A DNA stretch of 64,000 bases, from the NCBI GenBank assembly GCA_043777675.1, contig JAYWHR010000051.1, positions 44,554 through 108,553 on the forward strand, read 5' to 3'. The position numbers were made by a program, and so were the translations under genes. Of the stretch, positions 1-8,971 are shown one piece after another. This stretch comes from JANMDU01 sp043777675. Lineage in GTDB: Bacteria; Pseudomonadota; Gammaproteobacteria; Burkholderiales; Burkholderiaceae_C. The notes below the pieces were generated by a model. That model worked only from the letters and a program-made list of their open reading frames with translations. It was not told the origin of the DNA and did not search any database. Position 1 is the stretch's first letter, and every line of letters begins with the position of its first letter.

Positions 1-81
1 CGCCACCTCAAAGGGTTTGAGCCCAAGGTGGCCGCTCAGCTGGAACGCGAAACGGGTTTGTCCGTCTCGCCCGCCAGTTGA
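1..81 (+). CDS. 3' end of an unidentified gene (partial)
   Basis: An open frame enters from the left edge and ends at a TGA at 79-81, giving a 26-residue C-terminus that starts RHLKGFEPKV and ends SVSPAS. It is hydrophilic with no recognisable motif, and too short for me to name a family. About 100 bp separate it from the symporter genes, so it is probably a different unit. The call as a coding end rests only on the open frame at the edge. Confidence 0.4.
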   Translation, partial: RHLKGFEPKVAAQLERETGLSVSPAS

Positions 82-182
82 GGGGCTTCGCGCGCTGCTG
101 CAAGGTGGCACAAGCTGTTGATGCAATCGGCATGAAGATGTCGCAGCACCCTACATTTGGTTAACTACAAGGAGAGTATGCA

Positions 183-440
183 ATGCAAGTATCAGCAAAG
201 CATCAGGCCTATTGGTCGAAGAACCTTCGCATTACGGCAATATTGCTGGCGATCTGGTTCGTCGCGACCTACGTGGTCAGTTTTTTCGCCCGCGATCTGA
301 ACTTTACTTTCTTCGGATGGCCATTCAGTTTCTGGATGGGTGCCCAAGGTTCGCTCGTGATTTATGTTGCAATTATTTGGTTTTATGCCAGATACATGAA
401 CAACCTCGACCATGAATACGGCGTTGCCGAAGAGGAGTAA
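183..440 (+). CDS. Sodium:solute symporter small subunit (DUF4212 type)
   Basis: Small inner-membrane protein of 85 residues that pairs with the SSS-family permease encoded directly downstream. Two hydrophobic segments are visible (about residues 16-38 and 46-68), separated by an aromatic stretch with NFTFFGWPFSFWMG, which is typical of the Na_symport_sm/DUF4212 family. A good ribosome site (AAGGAG near 170) precedes the ATG. It ends 3 bp before the large subunit starts, so the two are almost certainly cotranslated. In this family the small subunit always accompanies the VC_2705-type symporter; its exact role is not known and the substrate cannot be read from sequence (acetate-like organic acids are plausible). 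Confidence 0.88.
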   Translation: MQVSAKHQAYWSKNLRITAILLAIWFVATYVVSFFARDLNFTFFGWPFSFWMGAQGSLVIYVAIIWFYARYMNNLDHEYGVAEEE

Positions 441-443
441 AAA

Positions 444-2573
444 ATGGCTGGAATGTCTCCTTCAAAAGGCGTGAGCGCGAGCTCGTCTGCCAACACTGCT
501 TTCAAACAGCAGCTCAATAAAGTTTATAGCTGGTACACAGGTGGCTTCGTTGCCTTCGTGATCGTGCTGGCTGTGCTGGAGCAAATGGGTTTGCCCCGTA
601 ACTGGATCGGCTTCATCTTCTTGCTTGCCACCATTGGCTTGTATGCCGGTATCGGCGTGATGAGCCGCACTAGTGATCCCGATGAGTATTACGTCGCTGG
701 TCGCCGCGTGCCCGCGATTTACAACGGTATGGCCACAGGTGCAGACTGGATGTCTGCCGCATCGTTCATCGGGATGGCCGGTACGCTTTACCTCACCGGT
801 TACAGCGGCCTGGCCTTCATCATGGGGTGGACGGGCGGCTACTGTTTGGTGGCTCTGTTCCTCGCGCCATATATGCGTAAGTTCGGCCAGTTCACCATCC
901 CAGACTTTCTGGGCGAGCGCTATGGCGGCAACGCTGCGCGATTGGTGGGTGTATTTGCCGCCATTCTCGTATCCTTCGTGTATGTAGTGGCGCAGATCTA
1001 CGGCGTTGGTCTGATCACCACCCGCTTGACTGGTGTGGCTTTTGAAGTGGGCATTTTCCTGGGATTGGGTGGCATTTTGGTGTGCTCATTCTTGGGCGGT
1101 ATGCGTGCTGTCACATGGACTCAAGTGGCTCAGTACATCATCTTGATCATTGCTTACCTCGTGCCTGTGATCTGGCTGTCAGTCAAGCAAACTGGCATCC
1201 CCATTCCTCAGCTTGTCTATGGCATGCAATTGGCGAAAGTCACTGAGCGTGAGAAGCAGTTGTTGGCTGATCCGAAGGAAAAAGAAGTCATTGCAATCTT
1301 CAAGAAGAATGCAGACGATTTCGGTGCCAAGCTCAAAGACGTGCCTGCTGCGCTGGCTGCTGACAAAGCTGCTGCTGAAAAGAAAGTGGCAGACTTGAAA
1401 GCGGCAAACGCGCCGACTGCAGAAATCACAGCTGCTGAGAAAGCCATGGCGGCCGTGCCCAAAGACGCAGAAGCTGCGAAGAAGGCTTGGACGGCTGCAC
1501 AAGCGTCTAACAACGCGCGAGCTCGCCCGTTGGCTGGCATGCCAGCCCATGGGCAGCAGTTTGCTGGCGATCCGAATGGCGATGCCAAGGCACAAGAGGC
1601 TTACGACGTTTCGCGTCGCAATTTCTTGGCCCTCATCTTCTGCTTGATGGTCGGTACAGCAGCACTGCCACACATCCTGATGCGCTACTACACCACGCCC
1701 AGCGTGAAAGAGGCGCGTGAGTCGGTGACTTGGTCTATCTTCTTCATCTTCTTGCTCTACTTCACAGCGCCTGCCTTGGCAGTTCTCGTGAAATATGAAA
1801 TCTTCAACGTACTGGTCGGTACGGAATTTGCGAAGTTACCAGCGTGGGTCGCGGCTTGGTCTAAAGTAGATGCGAATTTGCTCTCTGTGATTGACATCAA
1901 CAAAGATGGTATTTTGCAGTTGGGTGAAATGCGGATTGGCGGCGACATCATTGTGTTGGCCACACCAGAAATTGGTGGCTTGCCTTATGTGATCTCTGGC
2001 ATGGTCGCTGCAGGTGGCTTAGCTGCTGCGCTTTCCACGGCTGATGGCCTACTGCTCACGATCGCCAATGCGCTGTCGCACGACGTGTACTACAAAGTGA
2101 TTGACCCGAACGCCAGCACGGCTCGCCGTGTAACGCTCTCAAAGATGCTCCTGCTTGTCGTGTCCTTGGCGGCTGCTTACGTAGCCTACCATGTGTATGT
2201 CAGTAAGCAAGCGGATATCTTGTTCCTTGTGTCTGCAGCATTTTCATTTGCTGCTGCCTCCTTTTTCCCTGCACTTGTGCTCGGGATTTTCTGGAAGCGT
2301 GCATCGAGCGCTGGCGCGATTGTGGGCATGATCGGTGGCTTGGGCATCACTGCTTACTACATGATCATGAATCATCCATGGATGCGCCAAGTGTTCGGTG
2401 TTGACAGCCCAGTATCGCTTTGGTGGGCTATTCAGCCGATCTCGGCTGGCCTGTTCGGCGTGCCGCTCGGCTTTGCGCTGATCATTATCGTCAGTTTGTT
2501 CACACCAGCGCCGAATGCAAAAGTGCAAGCGTTGATTGAGCATGTGCGTTACCCAAGTATCAAGGCAGCTTGA
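444..2573 (+). CDS. Sodium:solute symporter large subunit (SSS family, VC_2705 type)
   Basis: Na+-coupled transporter of 709 residues in the inner membrane. Many hydrophobic helices frame SSS signatures such as GMATGADWMSAASFIGMAG near residue 100 and GGLAAALSTADGLLLTIANA near residue 525. Two insertions distinguish it from plain SSS proteins. Residues about 258-390 are an Ala/Lys/Glu-rich hydrophilic, probably coiled-coil segment. Residues 484-495 read DINKDGILQLGE, a textbook EF-hand calcium loop, in a soluble stretch between helices. Both may be family features in Burkholderiales. The gene follows its small subunit by 3 bp and is closed by a terminator. The substrate is unknown; monocarboxylates such as acetate are a guess from family knowledge. 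Confidence 0.9.
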   Translation: MAGMSPSKGVSASSSANTAFKQQLNKVYSWYTGGFVAFVIVLAVLEQMGLPRNWIGFIFLLATIGLYAGIGVMSRTSDPDEYYVAGRRVPAIYNGMATGADWMSAASFIGMAGTLYLTGYSGLAFIMGWTGGYCLVALFLAPYMRKFGQFTIPDFLGERYGGNAARLVGVFAAILVSFVYVVAQIYGVGLITTRLTGVAFEVGIFLGLGGILVCSFLGGMRAVTWTQVAQYIILIIAYLVPVIWLSVKQTGIPIPQLVYGMQLAKVTEREKQLLADPKEKEVIAIFKKNADDFGAKLKDVPAALAADKAAAEKKVADLKAANAPTAEITAAEKAMAAVPKDAEAAKKAWTAAQASNNARARPLAGMPAHGQQFAGDPNGDAKAQEAYDVSRRNFLALIFCLMVGTAALPHILMRYYTTPSVKEARESVTWSIFFIFLLYFTAPALAVLVKYEIFNVLVGTEFAKLPAWVAAWSKVDANLLSVIDINKDGILQLGEMRIGGDIIVLATPEIGGLPYVISGMVAAGGLAAALSTADGLLLTIANALSHDVYYKVIDPNASTARRVTLSKMLLLVVSLAAAYVAYHVYVSKQADILFLVSAAFSFAAASFFPALVLGIFWKRASSAGAIVGMIGGLGITAYYMIMNHPWMRQVFGVDSPVSLWWAIQPISAGLFGVPLGFALIIIVSLFTPAPNAKVQALIEHVRYPSIKAA

Positions 2574-2623
2574 TGAAGTAGCTTTTCATCTCCAGCATTA
2601 AAGTTGGAGATGCAATATCTGCT

Positions 2624-2660
2624 AACCCAGTGTGACGAAAAGTCGCACTGGGTTTTTTTT
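2624..2660 (+). terminator. Rho-independent terminator after the symporter pair
   Basis: Inverted arms AACCCAGTGTGAC and GTCGCACTGGGTT (one G-U type mismatch) with a 4-5 base loop, followed by a run of eight T. A second perfect 8-bp stem-loop (CATCTCCA/TGGAGATG) lies just upstream at 2587-2612 without a T run. The terminator reads on the plus strand and abuts the convergent gene that ends at 2659. Confidence 0.85.
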
Positions 2661-3054
2661 AGTTCACTTCAATCTGCCATTCATGCGTACATTTCTTGCA
2701 TCGCACGTGCGTGTGGCCATGGGTCTTGTCTTCCGATAAAGCAGTGAATAAGCCATAGGCTTTGCATTCTGGGCAATTGGCTTGATTGGCAATCACTTCC
2801 GCATTCATTAATAAATACAAATAGCGCCGCAGCGCCCAAATGCCGATGCCGCCGCAAGCGACGATAGCTGCGGCGTCAAATAGCTTATCGCCGAGCGTGC
2901 CGCCACGAAACGCCTCAAAGGCAGCCATCATGCCGATGATGCACAAAAAAGCCAGCACCATGTGCGCATGGCTGGAGAGCAACTCCCGCTCATACCATTT
3001 GCGAAAACCTACTTTTCGGATGCCGTCGTAGAGGCGGGAATTGAGGTAGTTCAT
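2659..3054 (-). CDS. Small membrane protein with C-terminal zinc ribbon
   Basis: Uncharacterised protein of 131 residues. Two hydrophobic segments (about residues 31-50 and 60-83) are followed by a cytoplasmic-looking tail with two CxxC knuckles, CPEC at about residue 94 and CKKC at about residue 119, spaced as in a zinc ribbon. I do not recognise a named family; the combination suggests a membrane-tethered zinc-binding protein. It is divergent from uvrA with 134 bp between the starts, and its 3' end touches the symporter terminator. No function is proposed. Confidence 0.7.
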   Translation of the reverse strand: MNYLNSRLYDGIRKVGFRKWYERELLSSHAHMVLAFLCIIGMMAAFEAFRGGTLGDKLFDAAAIVACGGIGIWALRRYLYLLMNAEVIANQANCPECKAYGLFTALSEDKTHGHTHVRCKKCTHEWQIEVN

Positions 3055-3188
3055 TGATGGTAATGGTAGCTTGTGCTTGTAGATACGTCAAAGACCTTGC
3101 GATGGATTCACTGCGGCGAAATCCCTACAATATTTGGGCTTGCTGCGGCATCTCCCGCTAGTAACGCGACACGTCAGAAAGACAGTTC

Positions 3189-6100
3189 ATGACTCAGGGC
3201 AGTATTCGCATCACTGGTGCGAGGCAACATAATCTCAAAAACCTCAATGTCGATTTCAAAACGGGTGAATTGACCGTCGTTACCGGGCAGAGTGGCTCAG
3301 GCAAATCCAGTTTGGTGTTTGATACGCTGTTTGCTGAAGGGCAGCGTCGCTATGTTGAGACGTTTTCAGCCTATGCCCGGCAGTTCATGGATCGCATGGA
3401 TAAGCCGCAGGTGGATAAGGTCGAAGGCGTACCTGCCGCCATTGCGATTGACCAAACCAATCCTGTGCGCTCATCTCGCTCGACTGTGGGCACGATGACT
3501 GAGCTGAACGATCATCTGAAATTGCTTTTCGCGCGGCTGGCCAATTTGTCTGACCGGGAAACCGCGCTGCCCGTTGTACATGACAACGGGGATACGATTT
3601 ATTCGCAGATCGTGGAAAAAACCAAAGCTGCCAATCCTCGCCTCGTCGTGACCTTTCCGGTGGAGCTGCCTAGCAACACCACGGGGGAAGAAGTGGCTCA
3701 GTGGTTGTCTGCCAGCGGTTTCACGCGCGTGCAAGCGGAGCGCGAGATTAGTACACCAAACGGGACACGAAAAGTATTGGATGTTGTAGCAGACCGCTTC
3801 AAGATCGAGAGTGCAGAAAAAGTGCGCGTGATGGAGGCTATAGAGCTCGCGCTTAAGCGCGGCAGTGGCCGCATGAATGTGTATGCGGGTGAAGAAGCCG
3901 CCCAAGAGATCTGGAAATTCTCCACCGGCCTACATTGCCCAGAGAGTGATTTGCGCTACACGCAACCCACGCCCAGCCTCTTTTCCTTCAACTCTCCGCA
4001 CGGCGCGTGCCCTACCTGCAAAGGTTTTGGCCGCGTGATCGGTGTGGATTATGGCCTCGTGATGCCTGATGGCCGGCTTACGCTGCGTGCAGGTGCAGTC
4101 AAAGTTTTTCAAACGCCGGCTTGGGCTGAATGCCAAGATGATTTGATGCGCCATGCGGAAGCCGCTGGTATACCGCGCGATACAGCTTGGAGCAAGCTCA
4201 CAGCTGAGCAGCAGCAATGGGTGATACAAGGCAACCCAAGCTACAAAGAAGGCCAGTGGGGCAAAGTCTGGTATGGCGTGCGGCGCTTCTTTGCGTATCT
4301 AGAGACGAAATCCTACAAGATGCACATTCGTGTGTTGCTTAGTAAATACCGTAGCTATACGAAATGCGGCACTTGCGATGGTGCCCGGTTGCAAGGCGAT
4401 GCATTGCTCTGGCGAGTGGGCACGAAAGCGCAAGCGGATAGAGCGATGCTGCCGGCCAAGCGCTTTCTACCGGCTGGTGTGAAGTGGTCACGCGATCAAT
4501 TGGAAGCGCTGCCCGGTCTATCCCTCCATGATTTGATGCTGATGCCGTTGGATAAACTGCGCGCTTTCTTTGACGCATTACGCGCAGATTCTGGCTTAGA
4601 CCCTTCAAGTGCGGATGCACGCGCACTAGAAATGCTGCTCGAAGAAATCTGCACGCGTTTGAAATATCTGTGCGATGTTGGCATCGGCTATCTCACGCTG
4701 GATCGCCAAAGCCGCACGCTCTCAGGTGGCGAAGTGCAGCGCATCAATTTGACGACTGCATTGGGAACATCGTTGGTCAACACGCTCTTCGTGCTCGATG
4801 AGCCCAGCATCGGCCTGCATCCTCGCGATATGGATCGCATCACGCAAGCCATGCTGCGCTTGCGCGATGCGGGCAACACACTTGTTGTCGTAGAACACGA
4901 TCCAGCCGTGATGCTTGCTGCAGATCGCGTGATTGATATGGGCCCAGGGCCTGGTGAGCGCGGTGGGCAAATGGTGTTTGACGGGACGCCCGCCCAGCTA
5001 CGAGAAGCCGACACGCTCACGGGCAGTTACCTCGGGGGCCGCAAACAAATCGGCATGGGCTTGAAGCGCCTCGTGAGCGACAACACGCCGCGCCTGATTC
5101 TGGAAGGCGCGACGCAACACAACTTAAAGAATGTAAGCATTGAGTTGCCATTGCAGCGCTTGATTTGCATTACGGGCGTGAGCGGCTCTGGTAAATCTAC
5201 GCTGATTCAAGATGTGCTCGCGCCAGCACTCATGCGCTATTTCGGCAAAGCCACTGAGACGCCGGGCGCGCATGATCGCTTGCTGGGCGCAGAGCTGCTC
5301 AGTGATGTCGTCTTCGTTGATCAATCCCCGATTGGCAAAACAACGCGATCAAACCCCGCAAGCTACGTCGGGGCATGGGATGCCGTGCGCGAAATTTTCG
5401 CCACACTACCCGTCTCCAAGCAACGTAATTACACTGCCAGTAAATTTAGCTTCAACAGTGGAGATGGCCGCTGCCCCGCTTGCGGCGGCTCAGGCTTTGA
5501 GCATGTGGAGATGCAATTTTTATCCGACGTGTATCTGCGTTGCCCGGATTGCGATGGCAAGCGCTATCGGCCAGAGATTTTGGAAATCAAGATTGTGCGC
5601 GCAGGCCTCAGCCTAAACACCTTTGAAGTGCTCGAACTCACGGTGAGCGAAGCTTCAAAGCTGTTTGCGAATGATCGCGATGTGATCCGTGCCTTGCAAC
5701 CCATTCTCGATGTGGGCTTGGAATATGTGAAGCTCGGCCAGCCCGTGCCGACGCTATCCGGCGGCGAATCGCAGCGCTTAAAGCTGGCAGGCTTCTTGGC
5801 TGAGGCGGCGCGAGATGCAGCGAAATCTAAGCAACGCCTCGCCACCAAAGGCACACTGTTTTTATTCGATGAACCCACCACCGGCCTGCATTTTGAAGAC
5901 ATCAGCAAACTCATGCGCGCGCTGCGCAAGCTGCTCGATGCTGGGCACTCAGTGCTCGTGATTGAGCACAATCTGGATGTGATCCGCTCCAGCGATTGGC
6001 TGATTGATTTGGGCCCCGAGGGCGGCGATGCGGGCGGGTGTGTGGTGGCATTTGGCATGCCAGAAGATGTGAAGCACCATGCAACATCGTTTACGGCGCA

Positions 6101-8942
6101 AGCATTGCGTGAATACGATGCGGCGTTGGGTTTGAATGGCATGGCAGTGCATGAGAAATCTGACTTACTATCAAAATATGAGCACTCTGCGCAATATATA
6201 CGCCGGCAGGAGGCCAAAAAGACTTCAAAAGAGAGCGACAACTGCATTCAAATCGTCAACGCGCGTGAGCACAACCTCAAAGGATTGTCAGTCAACATTC
6301 CGCGCGGCAAATTCACCGTCGTCACAGGTGTTTCAGGCTCTGGAAAATCCACGCTAGCTTTCGATATTTTGTTCAACGAAGGCCAGCGACGCTATCTGGA
6401 AAGTTTGAACGCTTATGCGCGAAGTATTGTGCAGCCCGCAGGTCGTCCGGAAGTGGATGCCGTGTTTGGCATCCCGCCTACGGTGGCGATTGAGCAGCGC
6501 CTCTCGCGTGGTGGCCGCAAATCAACGGTGGGCACGACGACGGAAGTGTGGCACTTCTTGCGCCTACTGTATGTGAAGCTCGGCACGCAGCATTGCGTGC
6601 ACGACGATGCGGCTGTGCAACCGCAGACGGCTGAGCGCATCGCTGCTCAATTGATGACCGTTTATAAAGGCCGCCACATCGGCATTCTTGCGCCACTTGT
6701 GATTTCGCGTAAGGGTGTGTATACCGAGCTGGCCGATTGGGCGCGCCCGCGTGGCTACAGCCATCTACGGGTGGATGGAGAATTTTTGCCAACCACAGGC
6801 TTTCCGCGCATTGATCGCTTCAAGGAGCACACAGTGGAGCTGCCGGTGGCAGATATCGTTGTCAAGCCTGAGAAAGAGGCGGCGCTACGCACAGCGCTTG
6901 CTATTGCGCTGGAGCACGGTAAAGGCGTCGTGCATGTGATGACATCACTGGATGGTTTGCATGCCGCGATGCAAGCTAAAACGACCACTGCACATATCGG
7001 CAAAGTAGAGGTGTTTTCCACCAAACGCGCTTGCCCCGTTTGTGCCACGAGCTATCCCGAGCTCGATCCGCGCTTGTTTTCCTACAACAGCAAACATGGC
7101 TGGTGCCCTGATTGCGTCGGCACGGGCAAGCAGCTCTCGCGCGAGCAGCGCAAAGCGCTCGATGATTCAGTGCGCGATGATGACAACCGAGGTCGCGAGC
7201 AAAGCTTTGCGGAAGCGGAAGTAGATGACGTGAGCGATCAAGATTGCTCAGGCTGTGGCGGAACACGATTGAATAAGCAAGCGCGTTTCGTGAAATTTGG
7301 ATCAAGCACCGACCCCAAGCGTGGGCAATCCAGTATCACGGATGTGGCGCAGCTATCTGTGCGCGATGTGCGGCTTTGGGTGGAGAGCTTGAAGCTCTCA
7401 GGCCGCGAAGCTGATATTGGCCGCGATTTGATTCCTGAGATCAAAGGCCGCTTGGAATTTTTAGAAGAAGTCGGCTTGGGCTATTTGACGCTGGATCGCG
7501 GCGCGCCCACGCTCTCGGGTGGCGAGGCGCAGCGCATTCGCCTGGCCGCGCAGCTAGGCAGTAATTTGCAAGGTGTCTGCTACGTGCTCGATGAGCCCAC
7601 GATTGGCCTGCACGCGCGAGACAATCAAATTTTGCTCAATGCGCTGCACAAGCTCAGCGAGAAGGGCAACACACTCGTTGTCGTTGAGCACGATGTGGAC
7701 ACCATTCGCCGCGCCGAGCACATCATCGACATTGGGCCTTCAGCGGGCAAGCGTGGTGGACAAGTGGTGGCGCAAGGCTCAGTGGCCGACATCATGGCCG
7801 TGGAGGAATCAGCCACAGGCCGGTATTTGCGCGATGCGATTCGGCATCCGCTCCATGCACGGAGAGCGATGGATGAGATAAGTATCGGCGAGTGCAAACT
7901 CACCGTGAAAACTGCATCGCTACACAACTTAGTTAACGTCACTTCTGATGTGCCGCTCAAACGCTTGGTAGCCATCACTGGCGTATCCGGATCAGGCAAA
8001 TCTACCTTCGCTCGAGATGTGTTGCTCGCCAATGTGTATTTGGCCGTAACTGCGCGCGGCATGAAGCGCGAGGCGCCAGATTTCAAAGCTTGGAAGAATT
8101 GCGATGGCGTACAAGGCTGGCAGCAACTGGATCGCGTGCTCGAAGTCGATCAAACTCCCATTGGCAAAACTCCGCGCTCTTGCCCCGCCACATACATCGG
8201 CTTTTGGGATGCCATCCGCAAGCTGTTTGCCGAAACGCTTGAGGCCAAAGCACGCGGCTACGCGCCCGGGCGCTTTAGCTTCAACACTGGCGAAGGCCGC
8301 TGCCCCGGCTGCGAAGGCCAAGGCATGCGTACGATTGAGATGAGCTTCTTGCCTGATGTGAAAGTGCCTTGCGAGGTGTGTCACGGTGCACGCTTTAATT
8401 CTGAGACGCTGGCTGTGAGTTGGCGCGGCAAGAGCATTGGCGATGTGCTGACGATGGAAGTGGATGAAGCGGTGGAATTCTTCGCCACGATGCCGAGCAT
8501 TGGGCATCCTTTGCGGCTGCTCAAAGACGTGGGGCTGGGCTATCTCACGCTTGGTCAGCCATCGCCCACGCTTTCCGGCGGTGAAGCCCAGCGCATTAAA
8601 CTTGTTACCGAACTGTCCAAAGTGCGTGATGAAGTGGGTAAGCGCGGCAACAAAGCGCCGCATACGCTCTACGTTTTAGATGAGCCAACTGTCGGCCTGC
8701 ACATGCAAGACGTCGAAAAACTCATCAACGTCTTGCACCGCTTGGTCAACGCCGGCCACAGCGTTGTCGTGATTGAGCATGATCTCGACGTCATTGCTGA
8801 GGCCGACTGGGTCATTGATCTGGGGCCTGAGGGCGGCAAAGAAGGCGGAAAGATCGTGGCCGCTTGTACGCCGGAAGAGTTGGTGCGAAAGAAGACGCAT
8901 ACTGGCATTGCACTCGCACCTGTTCTTGCGCGCTCTTCCTAG
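3189..8942 (+). CDS. uvrA: Double-length UvrA-family excinuclease ATPase
   Basis: UvrA scans DNA for damage in nucleotide excision repair. The usual protein has about 940 residues and two ATPase modules; this one has 1917 and four. Walker A motifs of the type GxSGSGKS begin near residues 33, 663, 1047 and 1598, and ABC signatures LSGGE near 511, 856, 1442 and 1795. Each module keeps its paired zinc knuckles (CPTC...CGTC, CPAC...CPDC, CPDC...CSGC, CPGC...CEVC). The protein is thus two complete UvrA-like halves in tandem, joined around residues 985-1020. A copy of the dispersed repeat forms part of that joint (6163-6230). Long UvrA proteins of this kind occur in other proteobacteria as I recall, usually beside a normal uvrA elsewhere, so this may be a paralogue rather than the housekeeping protein. 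Confidence 0.92.
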   Translation: MTQGSIRITGARQHNLKNLNVDFKTGELTVVTGQSGSGKSSLVFDTLFAEGQRRYVETFSAYARQFMDRMDKPQVDKVEGVPAAIAIDQTNPVRSSRSTVGTMTELNDHLKLLFARLANLSDRETALPVVHDNGDTIYSQIVEKTKAANPRLVVTFPVELPSNTTGEEVAQWLSASGFTRVQAEREISTPNGTRKVLDVVADRFKIESAEKVRVMEAIELALKRGSGRMNVYAGEEAAQEIWKFSTGLHCPESDLRYTQPTPSLFSFNSPHGACPTCKGFGRVIGVDYGLVMPDGRLTLRAGAVKVFQTPAWAECQDDLMRHAEAAGIPRDTAWSKLTAEQQQWVIQGNPSYKEGQWGKVWYGVRRFFAYLETKSYKMHIRVLLSKYRSYTKCGTCDGARLQGDALLWRVGTKAQADRAMLPAKRFLPAGVKWSRDQLEALPGLSLHDLMLMPLDKLRAFFDALRADSGLDPSSADARALEMLLEEICTRLKYLCDVGIGYLTLDRQSRTLSGGEVQRINLTTALGTSLVNTLFVLDEPSIGLHPRDMDRITQAMLRLRDAGNTLVVVEHDPAVMLAADRVIDMGPGPGERGGQMVFDGTPAQLREADTLTGSYLGGRKQIGMGLKRLVSDNTPRLILEGATQHNLKNVSIELPLQRLICITGVSGSGKSTLIQDVLAPALMRYFGKATETPGAHDRLLGAELLSDVVFVDQSPIGKTTRSNPASYVGAWDAVREIFATLPVSKQRNYTASKFSFNSGDGRCPACGGSGFEHVEMQFLSDVYLRCPDCDGKRYRPEILEIKIVRAGLSLNTFEVLELTVSEASKLFANDRDVIRALQPILDVGLEYVKLGQPVPTLSGGESQRLKLAGFLAEAARDAAKSKQRLATKGTLFLFDEPTTGLHFEDISKLMRALRKLLDAGHSVLVIEHNLDVIRSSDWLIDLGPEGGDAGGCVVAFGMPEDVKHHATSFTAQALREYDAALGLNGMAVHEKSDLLSKYEHSAQYIRRQEAKKTSKESDNCIQIVNAREHNLKGLSVNIPRGKFTVVTGVSGSGKSTLAFDILFNEGQRRYLESLNAYARSIVQPAGRPEVDAVFGIPPTVAIEQRLSRGGRKSTVGTTTEVWHFLRLLYVKLGTQHCVHDDAAVQPQTAERIAAQLMTVYKGRHIGILAPLVISRKGVYTELADWARPRGYSHLRVDGEFLPTTGFPRIDRFKEHTVELPVADIVVKPEKEAALRTALAIALEHGKGVVHVMTSLDGLHAAMQAKTTTAHIGKVEVFSTKRACPVCATSYPELDPRLFSYNSKHGWCPDCVGTGKQLSREQRKALDDSVRDDDNRGREQSFAEAEVDDVSDQDCSGCGGTRLNKQARFVKFGSSTDPKRGQSSITDVAQLSVRDVRLWVESLKLSGREADIGRDLIPEIKGRLEFLEEVGLGYLTLDRGAPTLSGGEAQRIRLAAQLGSNLQGVCYVLDEPTIGLHARDNQILLNALHKLSEKGNTLVVVEHDVDTIRRAEHIIDIGPSAGKRGGQVVAQGSVADIMAVEESATGRYLRDAIRHPLHARRAMDEISIGECKLTVKTASLHNLVNVTSDVPLKRLVAITGVSGSGKSTFARDVLLANVYLAVTARGMKREAPDFKAWKNCDGVQGWQQLDRVLEVDQTPIGKTPRSCPATYIGFWDAIRKLFAETLEAKARGYAPGRFSFNTGEGRCPGCEGQGMRTIEMSFLPDVKVPCEVCHGARFNSETLAVSWRGKSIGDVLTMEVDEAVEFFATMPSIGHPLRLLKDVGLGYLTLGQPSPTLSGGEAQRIKLVTELSKVRDEVGKRGNKAPHTLYVLDEPTVGLHMQDVEKLINVLHRLVNAGHSVVVIEHDLDVIAEADWVIDLGPEGGKEGGKIVAACTPEELVRKKTHTGIALAPVLARSS
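6163..6230 (+). repeat. Dispersed hairpin repeat, copy 1 (inside uvrA linker)
   Basis: Forward copy with the core GAGCACTCTGCGCAATATAT, then ACGCCGGCAGG and an A-rich tail. It is read in frame as LLSKYEHSAQYIRRQEAKK, exactly between the two UvrA halves. The TGA-TAG present in this frame of the consensus head is changed to ATGAGC, which keeps the frame open. Confidence 0.75.
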
Positions 8943-8971
8943 CACTGAGTAAGCAGAGATATCATCGGCGT

